A stretch of 64,000 bases of DNA from Diaphorobacter aerolatus (lineage in GTDB: Bacteria > Pseudomonadota > Gammaproteobacteria > Burkholderiales > Burkholderiaceae_C): NCBI RefSeq assembly GCF_014489535.1, contig NZ_CP060783.1:558001-622000 (forward strand), given 5' to 3'. The notes beneath the pieces were generated by a model, which had not been told where the DNA came from, made no database searches, and was given only the letters and a program-made list of their open reading frames with translations. Made by a program: the position numbers and the translations under genes. This document shows positions 11,224 through 19,589 of the stretch, piece by piece. Every line of letters starts with the position of its first letter. Position 1 is the stretch's first letter.

Positions 11224-11838
11224 CTAATAGTTTCGGATCAAAACACCGACATCGTCAAAACGGTAGCGAAATGCCTCCCGGCAACTTGGGCATGCCGCCT
11301 CCCCGAAACCACCCGTAGGCACAGGAACCTCCTGCACATTGGACGTCACGGTCACCTTGTTCGGCCCGACAGCCACCTTGACGATGGCGGTGTCAAACGA
11401 AGGCTGGAACACCGCAAACCGCCCCAGTTCCTTGGGCGCTGGAAGCGGCGCAATCCCGCGCCACACGGCCTTGTCCAGATCCCGGTAGGCCACGAACACG
11501 CCCAGCAGACGCTCATCACCCGAAGCCTTGCCCAGCAACACCTTCGCCTCTCCAGGCTGGAGCGTGATCGTCTCCTTGGACACCAGCTCCGAGCCCAGAA
11601 TCTGATCGTCCTTCTCATACAGCGTGAAAAAATCCGCCGTGCTGAAGGCACTCATCCCGCGCAAGCGATACACCTTCACCTGCACAGGCGCAGCCTTGCC
11701 ATTGCGATCAGGGTTCAACGCCTCATCCGCCGTGATCACCACGGTATACGGCGCAGGCATCGACGCCCGAGGCCCGGCGCAGCCCGCCAACAACAACGAG
11801 GTCCCCAGCAAAACCAACCCGGTCAGCAACTTCTTCAT
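11224..11838 (-). CDS. tssJ: TssJ, T6SS outer-membrane lipoprotein
   Basis: A 204-residue lipoprotein with signal peptide MKKLLTGLVLLGTSLLLAGC (lipobox LAGC), followed by a TssJ/VasD transthyretin-like fold (VQVKVYRLRGMSAFSTADFFTLYEKD, VFVAYRDLDKAVWRG). It caps the membrane complex by binding the TssM periplasmic tip. It is the first gene of the minus-strand tssJ-K-L-M-tagF-ppkA-tssQ operon. The C-terminus has an extension containing CPSC (AACPSCREAFRYRFDD), which is unusual for the family and ends about 25 residues beyond the core fold. Confidence 0.92.
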   Translation of the reverse strand: MKKLLTGLVLLGTSLLLAGCAGPRASMPAPYTVVITADEALNPDRNGKAAPVQVKVYRLRGMSAFSTADFFTLYEKDDQILGSELVSKETITLQPGEAKVLLGKASGDERLLGVFVAYRDLDKAVWRGIAPLPAPKELGRFAVFQPSFDTAIVKVAVGPNKVTVTSNVQEVPVPTGGFGEAACPSCREAFRYRFDDVGVLIRNY

Positions 11839-12038
11839 GATCTGGCAACTCTATGAATGCTTAAAATCTAATAGCAATCGCTAATTATTACAAAATATTG
11901 TGTCAGGCCGATTGAATAGCGCAACCGCCAGTCAAAAATGACTTTAGTGTGCAACAAAACCGAGGATAACCGTATGCTTTCGGTGAAAAATTCGCGGATC
12001 TGATCGCTCTTGGCCTTTGAGGAAGACGAACACCAGAC
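11839..12038. promoter_or_regulatory. intergenic region, likely promoter of the tssJ operon
   Basis: About 200 bp between the displaced Rhs fragment and the tssJ start. The part next to tssJ is AT-rich (11850-11905) compared with the high-GC genes around it. I see no terminator hairpin. Promoter position is inferred from layout only; no confident -10/-35 pair was assigned. Confidence 0.35.
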
Positions 12039-12648
12039 TCATTGACTTGTAACATACTGCCATCCTCGCAACTGCGGCAGCCTTTTCTTGGCCATCTCGT
12101 CCCATTCACAGCACCGCCTGCGTGCTGCCTCTCTGCCCATCTTCAGAAAAGACCCTTGACCCAGCGCATGCACCCGTTGGCCTTCGAGTGCCTTGATCTC
12201 CCATTTTTCGCTGACCGTTGCACCCCACGTCTTGTAGCTTGCCTGCCAGATCAGTTGGCCTTGCGCGTTGCTCAGCTCCTGCGGCATGCCCACCTGGTCG
12301 GTATGAAAGTAGTACACGTTGCAGAGCTTAGCCGAGGCCGACTGGCCGTCCGTGCCCGTCGCGCTCCAATGCTGATGCGCCTGCGCGCTCAAGGCCTCCC
12401 AGTACTGGGCTTCCAGCGAGTCATTGGCTGCTGTCTTTGAAGGCACTCTATCGTGTGCCGGAGTCGTAGCGGGCGGTTGCGCGTCATCGCGCGTGCCCAT
12501 CCCTCCCGCATCTGCATGTTCGCCATCCGCATCCAGCCTTGCCAATGGCACGTAGCTGTCCGGTTCATATACGTAGCTGATGAGGGCACTTCCCCGCCGC
12601 TCCTCGATCAGGCGCATCCCCTCCCAAATGAAGGTGGTCGTGCCAAAC
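12039..12648 (-). pseudogene. displaced (orphan) Rhs C-terminal fragment
   Basis: An Rhs remnant that starts inside the core (TTG or ATG codons near 12617) and repeats the end of the main Rhs protein: MRLIEERRGSALISYVYEP through KALEGQRVHAL. Bases 12161-12648 match 13817-14304 base for base with no gap and only scattered substitutions. Beyond HAL the similarity decays and the reading frame continues into an unrelated tip (GQGSFLKMGREAARRRC... to YVTSQ) of about 40 residues. It lies directly after the immunity gene, the usual place for orphan Rhs tips left by C-terminal exchange. The tip is too short and degenerate to name as a toxin. Confidence 0.75.
12161..12648. repeat. direct repeat of Rhs core end, copy 1
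   Basis: A 488-bp copy of 13817-14304 at a constant offset of 1656 bp, so no indels separate the copies. Weaker similarity continues to about 12129. The abrupt edge at 12648 (divergence right after TGCCAAAC) marks the recombination boundary. Confidence 0.85.
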
Positions 12649-12674
12649 GAAGAAAAACTTAGTCTTTATACTCT

Positions 12675-13193
12675 TCAGCGCAATGAGTTCAAACTCAAGC
12701 TGTCTACTCTATCCTGCAAAAGTTCAATCATCTTAATCTGCTTCTCACATTCTGCTTGAATGATATTTTCATATACATCTTTTGACGCAGAAGGTGGCGT
12801 ATATACATAGTCCAGATAGTTCAAAACCCTTTCCGCACAATTTGCAGTATGATTTTCATCGTTTTCCTGCAATGCAATTGCCATACTAGTAGCAGCACCG
12901 AAAAGCTCATCTAGACCACCAGATTCATCAGAATCGGGATCCCATTCCACCGCCTCTAACTGCGAAATTGTATTGTCATCAACAGCTGGATCATTCGAAT
13001 TCCAGCACGAATTAATGGCCGTTCGCAACAATTCAACCGCCGATGGTTCAATATTTGTTTTCACCGAATCCAAAATGTCTTTTTGTTGGAATAAATAATT
13101 TACACACCAAGCTCCAAATCTTCCTTTATTAGCTGCGTCCAATTTCCGCGACTCATGCTGAACACGATCCACATGACTTACTATATCAATCAT
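12675..13193 (-). CDS. probable immunity protein to the Rhs deaminase tip
   Basis: A 172-residue, acidic, largely helical cytoplasmic protein starting MIDIVSHVDRVQHESRK. The start is ATG 13193, with GGAGGTG seven bases upstream. It overlaps the repaired toxin stop by 8 bases, so the pair is translationally coupled. As written, the upstream frame runs straight into this one and makes a false 272-residue fusion. The helix pattern (GRFGAWCVNYLF, LLRTAINSCWN, LDELFGAATSMAIALQ) is reminiscent of DUF416-type proteins, some of which occur in immunity loci; this is a weak resemblance. Base composition is markedly more AT-rich than its neighbours, which suggests acquisition with the toxin. Confidence 0.7.
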   Translation of the reverse strand: MIDIVSHVDRVQHESRKLDAANKGRFGAWCVNYLFQQKDILDSVKTNIEPSAVELLRTAINSCWNSNDPAVDDNTISQLEAVEWDPDSDESGGLDELFGAATSMAIALQENDENHTANCAERVLNYLDYVYTPPSASKDVYENIIQAECEKQIKMIELLQDRVDSLSLNSLR

Positions 13194-16100
13194 AAACACC
13201 TCCAATACCATCCACACTAGGTTTGCAGTGCACACAAGGTGCATTTGTTTGTTTACCCCCCAGGAAATTCCCTTTCTGGTCACCTGGGATCCTTCAGGAA
13301 TATTTCGAATTATAATTTGCTCCGCGTGATTAACATTAATGGGATTCCCCTCCTTCGGCAACGCTGAACCCTTACCGTGTATTATATTCGCTTCAGGCAC
13401 TCCAAGTTCCTGTAATCTCGCCCTTTGCCTTGGGTTTAATTTTCCGCTACTCCCTGCCGCATACAGTGTCGTTTTTCCATTCGGTAATTTCACCTCGAAA
13501 ATAGATACGGTAGAATTACGTATTGATCGAGCATTTGGAATTTTCCCCCGGCAAGATTATGAACTTCTCTAGCTTTACCACTCAATCCCCGCAAGCTAAT
13601 CCCAAGGATCAATCCACGAAATCGGATTCGGCGAATAACTCCCTAAATTAATCCCACCCAGCAGCCCAATCGGATCCGGACACACAAACCTTCCGATATC
13701 CGCATCGTAGTACCGAAACGTGTTGTAGTGCAGCCCTGTCTCGCGGTCCAGGTACTGCCCCTGAAATCTCAGGTTCTGCTGTCTCTCTGCCTCGTCTTCG
13801 GGGAAGTCTCCCTGATCCAGCGCATGCACCCGTTGGCCTTCGAGTGCCTTGATCTCCCATTCTTCGCTGACCGTCGCGCCCCACGTCTTGTAGCTTGCCT
13901 GCCAGACCAGTTGGCCTTGCGCGTTGCTCAGCTCCTGCGGCATGCCCACCTGGTCGGTGTGGAAGTAGTACACATTGCAGAGCTTGGCCGAGGTCGACTG
14001 GCCGTCCGTGCCCGCTGCACTCCAATGCTGATGCGCCTGCGCGCTCAAGGCCTCCCAGTACTGGGCTTCCAGCGAGTCATTGGCTGCTGCCTTTGAAGGC
14101 ACTCTATCGTGTGCCGGATTCGTAGCGGGCGGTTGCGCGTCATCGCGCGTGCCCATCCCTCCTGCATCTGCATGTTCGCCATCCGCATCCAGCCTTGCCA
14201 ATGGCACGTAGCTGTCCGGTTCATATACGTAGCTGATGACAGCACTTCCCCGCCGCTCCTCGATCAACCGCATCCCCTCCCAGATGAAGGTGGTCGTGCC
14301 AAACCGATCATGCTTGGCCACGCGTCGGCCCAGTGCGTCGTAATCAAAGCGCGTGACCTGCGTGGTTTCGTGTTCGGTGCCCGGTCGGCGCGTGGTACGC
14401 ACTTCCGCAAGGTGATTGTCGTCATCCCAGACAAAGCTTTGATCCGTGTGGCGCCCGCTGAGCTTGCGGATCAGGCGCGCGTGACCATCGTAGAAGTAGC
14501 GTTTGTCCTCAAACACCCGCACCAGGTTGTCGCGCACATAGCCGCGCTGGGACAGCGCCGTGCCGCGCTGTACGGCTTGCTGGGTCGCGCTGTCCTGGAT
14601 GTTGCCAGCGGGATCGTAGCCAAAGCTCTCGTTGGCCGCCTGAGGCAAGGGGTTGCGTATTCCTGGCAGTGCGCCGCGCGCCGTCTGCAGGATGCGCCCC
14701 GTGGCATCGTACTGGTGTCCCGTGTCACCCCGCAAGCTGTGCCGGCTCGCCCGCAACTCGCCGACTTTGTCGTAGCGCCAGGCCTTGAGCAACCCGGCGC
14801 TGGAAATCGAGCGCGTGCTGGTGAGCGGCTCACTCAATCCCTCCAGTGCTTTTTGCCACGCTGGTTCCCCGCGTGGCCGGGGCCGAAGCCCTGGCTGACA
14901 ATGCTTGCGGATTGGCTCCAGGCACCGGTCATGCGTCCCACGGGGTCATATGCGTAGCGCGTCTGTATCGTGCCCTGCGTGCGCAGGATTTCCTGGTGCA
15001 GGTTGTCGCGCTCGATGTCACAGATGAGTTGGTGCACGGCCAGCGCATCGGGCTTCGCGCTCTCGCGCCGCTGGTAGTTGATTTGGTGCAGGTGACCCGA
15101 GCCGTAGTACAGGTAGTTCAGCGCCCGCTCCTGCGGCCGCGCGTCGCCCGGCAGGGTTGGCAATCGCGTTTGCGTGCGGTTGCCCAACGCGTCATGCTGA
15201 TGATGCAACGTGTGGAAGGTGCCGTTTGAATGCTCCAAGGCCGTCTCGGTGATCAAGCGTCCCAGTACGTCATAGACAAACGTGGTCGTGTGCAGCGGTT
15301 GAAGGCTCTCGCCATTCGCTGCATCGACTCGCCACTTGACTGCGGAAGTGAGTCGATCAAGTTCATCGTATTGGTAACGATAGCAATACTCGCCGGTGCG
15401 CTTTTGCAAAAGCCTTCCGGCAGCGTCACGCAAAAGTTCTGTTCGACGCGGTTGTGGGCCGTCGTGAACGGAGGCTGCGCCGTGGTGATCGCCCCAGCCA
15501 GCGATTTCGGGCGTGCTACCTTGTGTGCGCGCCCCAGCGACAACCGCTAGATCATCGCCCAACGCAGGGTGGTGCGTTACGGCCATCGGCCAGCCGGCCT
15601 TGTCGTATTCCACCGTCACGCGTTGGCCGCCAACGCGGTGCTCTTCAACCAGTTGATCGCCTGCGTTGTATTCAAACGTGAACGACTCCCCGTTCTCGTT
15701 GGTCAAACGAGAGAGACGACGTGCGTGGTCATATTCCATGTGGATTTGACGGCCTTCCGCATCCTCGCGAAGCGTCAATTGTCCACGCAGGTTCCAGGCG
15801 AAACGCGTGCTTCGGCTCAGTGCATCGCGTGCACTGACCAGTCGACTCGCTGCGTCCCAGTCGTAGGATTGGTGCGCACCATCGGGCAGGCTCTGCGCTC
15901 GCAGGTTGCCGTTCGGGTCGTGTGTGTACTCGGTAACCTGGCCCTTCGCATCGGTAACACGCGAAAGGTATCCGCTCCCGTCATAGGCGTAGTGTGTAGT
16001 CTGCGCGGAGCAGTCCTTGTATTCGAGCATTTGCGCTCTTGCGCTCCAGCGCAGTCGCTTGACTCCGCCCTTGGCATCAGTGACGCGCAGGACAAGACCG

Positions 16101-18042
16101 CGGTTGTCATAGGCGAAGAGCGTCTCGCTGCCGTCCGGAGCAGTGTGGCGTGTGAGATTGCCATGGTCATCGTAGGCAAACCGGTCTGCACTACCGTCGG
16201 GAGCCGTATCGAGCCAGGGCAAGCCCAGGGGCGTCCAACTGGTGCTCCAGGTCCGACCGAGCGTGTCGGTTTCGGCAGTCTGCAAGCCGAGTTCGTCGTA
16301 GCGATAGGTGGTAGTCGCCCCACTGGGCTCCACCAGACTCAGAAGCTGCTTCAATTCATCGTATGCGGCGCGCCATGTTGCGCCCATCGGATTGGTGTAG
16401 CCAAGGATGCAAAACTCTGCATTCCAGGCCCAGTTCTGTTCACGTCCCAGTTGATCTACCGCCGTCGTATAACCCGCCACAAGATTGGGCTCGACCGCTC
16501 CATCGGCAGGCACTTCTGACAACATGCGATAGCTGATGTCGTAGCTTTCGCCATCGTTGGTCCAATGGCGCACCACGCGCGCCCAGCGCCCCTTGCCGTG
16601 CCACTCGTAGCAGCACTCCAGCCCTGCCGCATCCGCGTGCAAGGTCATCAAACGATCGGCGTTATAGGCAAATCGGCGCGCGGGCTGGCCGTTTCGATCC
16701 CACACCTCCGTCAGTTGTCCAGCGCTGTCATATCGGTAGCGAACCAACACGCCGGGGCTCTCGTCCGGCGCTGGTGTCGTGATGCCAATCTCGGCCAGCC
16801 GCGCCGCAGCGTCGTAGCGCAGATCGAGCAGGCGTCCGGTGCTGTCGGTGATTTGGTGCAACTGAAACAATGTATTCCAGCGCAGTTCGATGTAGTTGGC
16901 GTTGCGATCTTCGATGCGCAACAACTTGAGACGTTGCTCGCCGGCCTGATCTTCCAATGGCTCAAACAGCCAGTATTCCCCGTCGATCGACTGGGTAAAG
17001 TAGCGACCTCCATCGCTTCGCCATAACCAGTAGCCTTCGCTTTGGCTGTAGACGCCCGTGCCGGGCTCTAGTTGAGGAAACTCGATGTCGCGGCCTTGCT
17101 GGTCGTAGAGTGTCGCGACCGGCTCGCCCTTCTTGTTGTGGCCCACGACCAGTTCGACGGAGAACGGCACGCTCCAGCCTTGGCCCAGCATGCCATCGCC
17201 GCGCACATCGTGGCTGCTGTACAAGCGCTGCCACACGAGTGGCATCGGCCCCGGCAGCACAAAGTCCAGATCATTGGCACCGGCGAGAACCTTCCCTCCG
17301 GTGGCTGCCATCACGGGGTTGCCCATTGAGCTGACGAGACCCCACACACCCACGCCCGCCGACAGCGCTCCTTCCACGAGACAGGGAACCGCCGAGCGGC
17401 CCTGTCGTGCGAGCTTCGGAAGGCAGCGTATTCCTCGCGCCAGCATGGCAATGCTGAGGACGGTGACGATGGCTTTGGAGATGAACGGTACTTCGTCGGC
17501 AACATCACGCACTCTGGCTTTGGGTCCGCCCACGATGACGTCTGGTGAGCCTTCACTGATCTTCGCGCCACAAGTCGTTTGATCGTCCTTGCGCGACATG
17601 ACCCAGGTATTGACGAAGACGGTCTCCGCACCCTCTGCCAGATAAATAGGGGGCGAGTGCTTGGAGCATATCGCCATGTCAATGGGCGCCTCGGGACTGG
17701 CCCGTGCCGCCCCTCGTGCTTTGCTATTGATGAACACGTTGAAGGACGCCGTGCTGACCATTCCCGTGACGGTGATTTTTTCTGGAACCAGTTTGTCCGC
17801 AATCCAACTGCCTGCCTCAGCGCCGAGATAACCACCACCGAAGCGCGCCAAGCCAACGGCAGCCCCCACCACCAACGGCGCGGCTGCACCTCCGGTTCCA
17901 ATGATCGCGACTGCCGCGGCGCCAGCCGCAGCACCAACGACAATCCCACCAATCAATCCCCGGCAAACTTGGCCCAAAAGCGGGCGTGCGCATTCGTGTG
18001 GGCAATGGGATCATTAAGCCGCGCTGCAGGATTTCCTTCCAT
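13186..18042 (-). CDS. Rhs effector: prePAAR, TM, PAAR-like, Rhs core, deaminase-like toxin tip; six frameshifts
   Basis: About 1620 residues after repair. The start is ATG 18042, giving EGNPAARLNDPIAHTNA, a match to the prePAAR motif AARxxDxxxH. A hydrophobic Gly/Ala segment (GLIGGIVVGAAAGAAAVAI) follows, then a PAAR-like region, a long YD-repeat shell, and the conserved end RFVCPDPIGLLGG...WIDPWGL where Rhs proteins cleave themselves. The tip carries NHAEQ (13320-13328 encodes HAE) and APCVHC (13225-13239 encodes PCVHC), the zinc signature of the cytidine-deaminase superfamily. Single missing bases are inferred at A4 17976-17979, T5 14850-14854, C3 13601-13603, C4 13587-13590, C5 13545-13549 and C6 13256-13261. 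The target base or nucleic acid is unknown. Secretion on VgrG with the EagR chaperone is inferred. Confidence 0.85.
13817..14304. repeat. direct repeat of Rhs core end, copy 2 (inside the main rhs gene)
   Basis: The parental copy of the 488-bp repeat whose displaced duplicate is at 12161-12648. It encodes the last part of the Rhs shell before the conserved DPIGLLGG motif. Confidence 0.85.
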
Positions 18043-18049
18043 GGCGTTA

Positions 18050-18484
18050 CTAGTTCTGTCGAAGTTGGAAACTGCGGACGACCATTGACCACGCTCGGAT
18101 AGCTTCGTCGTCAAATGGTTCAAATCCGCTCATGGTGACGATCAGCACACGTCGAGTGTCTGCCAACAGCAGCGCAACCTGCCGTTGGTGAATGCCTTGG
18201 TCGTTTTGCGTGAATGCTCCAGCGAATTCGAGCACCTCGCCAGCGCCTTCGATAGCAGCCAACGGGGTGGGCGCAAGCACTACTTGATACCCCTTCACCT
18301 GCGTGGCGAGATCCCCTAACTGGCGCTCGGTAAACTGCTTCAACGATTCGCCCGGTCTCAGCTCATCGCGACTGATGATGTAGGTCACACCTGAACCATC
18401 GGGCATGGCTAGAACATTCATGGTTCGGTCAATCCGATCTTTCAGGGGTAGATCGATGGAGCCTTCATTGAACTGGTAAAGCAT
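18050..18484 (-). CDS. eagR: EagR-type T6SS effector chaperone (DcrB/DUF1795)
   Basis: A 144-residue DcrB/DUF1795 protein (MLYQFNEGSIDLPLKDRIDRTMNVL, FTERQLGDLA, VRSFQL). EagR proteins bind and shield the N-terminal transmembrane segments of prePAAR-containing Rhs effectors until loading on VgrG. It ends 7 bp before the Rhs start, so the two are likely co-translated, and the Rhs N-terminus has exactly the hydrophobic segment this chaperone handles. Confidence 0.88.
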   Translation of the reverse strand: MLYQFNEGSIDLPLKDRIDRTMNVLAMPDGSGVTYIISRDELRPGESLKQFTERQLGDLATQVKGYQVVLAPTPLAAIEGAGEVLEFAGAFTQNDQGIHQRQVALLLADTRRVLIVTMSGFEPFDDEAIRAWSMVVRSFQLRQN

Positions 18485-18774
18485 GAGGTGATTTGACGAT
18501 GAGGTTGAGTGCCCGGTCAGCCGGGATGATGAATGAGATGAATTGTTTTGATAACTCTGTCAGCGCTCTTTTGCTAAGGGGATCATGACTCTTTCGCCTC
18601 TTCCGCATCATCGAGCGCACTGATAAGGGCAAACCACTTTCGACAAGCAGCGAGCACAAGGGTATTGGCATAGGTGATCAGTCGATACGCCCTTATCAAA
18701 ACTCACGGTGTATCAGCGCTTGTGTCCTGCGGGGACTACAACCTCTTCGCCTCTGGCGCGCATCTGGTCCCGAA
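18485..18774. other. intergenic region without a supported gene
   Basis: 290 bp between the first ankyrin gene and eagR. On the minus strand a short open stretch ending at 18583 encodes a helical-looking tail (RLITYANTLVLAACRKWF...), but it has no convincing start or ribosome site. It may be a gene remnant or part of a leader for eagR-rhs. Confidence 0.3.
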
Positions 18775-19584
18775 CTACTTCCGGGGCTCGGGTGGCCATT
18801 TCACGCCCTTGGAGACGATCAAATCGCGCAATTGCTCAAACTGGGTGCGCACCGGCCCAGGTTGCATTCGATCCAACGTCAACTTCACCGACCAGCCAAT
18901 GGTGGCACCATTCACCGTATAGCTATCAACCTTCGCACCATGCTGAACCAGGTACAACGCGATATCGGTGTGATCCGCAGTAATCGCCTGATGTAGAGCG
19001 GTACGTCCGATGCTGTCGCTCGCATTGATATCTGCCCCTCGCTGCAGAAGTACCTGCACCAACGCCAAAGAGCCACTGCGCGGGCCGCAGGCTAACTGCA
19101 ACAACGTCGTGCCATGTCGATTTCTCTTGTTTGGCGACATGCCTCCATCCAGCATAGCCTGAAGCAGCTTCAATCCGGTGGCGTCATCGGGCTTTTTGCG
19201 GTTTAAGAAAGCATAGTCGAGCGGGCTGCCGATGTCTCCAATGGGTGGAACCGCCGGATCCACGCCTAAAGACACCAATGTCTTCACGGCTTCAAAATTG
19301 AGTGAATCAGGCTGGATAGCGAACCACAGTAATGTCATCCCCTGCCGTCCCGGCTGATTCAGATTTTGACCCATTGCCAATTGGCGCAAACGCGCCATGT
19401 CGTTGGACTGAATGGCCTGCGCCATCTCCAACATGCGTCCATCGAAGTACTGTGCGGAGTCCTTGGTTTTCATAGTCTTGCCCATTCCTTGAACATTTAT
19501 CCCAACTGCGAGCGCGCCGAGGGCCAACAAAGACTTGCCCCATTGACGGCGAGCAGCGAAAGGGCTTTGTATTGTTTGTTGCAT
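18775..19584 (-). CDS. exported ankyrin-repeat protein, candidate immunity to the VgrG lipase
   Basis: A 269-residue protein with an N-terminal Arg-Arg and hydrophobic segment (RRQWGKSLLALGALAVGINVQG) resembling a signal peptide, then four to five ankyrin repeats (GMTLLWFAIQPDSLNFEAVKTLVSLGVDP, HGTTLLQLACG, GADINASDSIGRTALHQAITADHTDIALYLVQHGA). Its ATG lies 5 bases after the repaired stop of the VgrG-lipase gene. Ankyrin-repeat proteins serve as immunity partners of several lipase effectors, so immunity is the likely role. Export would place it in the periplasm, where a phospholipase acts. The pairing is inferred from position. Confidence 0.8.
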   Translation of the reverse strand: MQQTIQSPFAARRQWGKSLLALGALAVGINVQGMGKTMKTKDSAQYFDGRMLEMAQAIQSNDMARLRQLAMGQNLNQPGRQGMTLLWFAIQPDSLNFEAVKTLVSLGVDPAVPPIGDIGSPLDYAFLNRKKPDDATGLKLLQAMLDGGMSPNKRNRHGTTLLQLACGPRSGSLALVQVLLQRGADINASDSIGRTALHQAITADHTDIALYLVQHGAKVDSYTVNGATIGWSVKLTLDRMQPGPVRTQFEQLRDLIVSKGVKWPPEPRK

Positions 19585-19589
19585 TGGAG

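Noticed and set aside
12675-13493. A single 272-residue protein joining the deaminase tip and the following protein
   Set aside because: The join lies at a C6 run, hides the PCVHC motif, and ignores a good ribosome site at ATG 13193; toxin and immunity are separate.
14834-17977. YD repeats of Rhs considered as a CRISPR-like or tandem DNA repeat array
   Set aside because: The repeats are protein-level and degenerate at the DNA level, with no uniform spacers.
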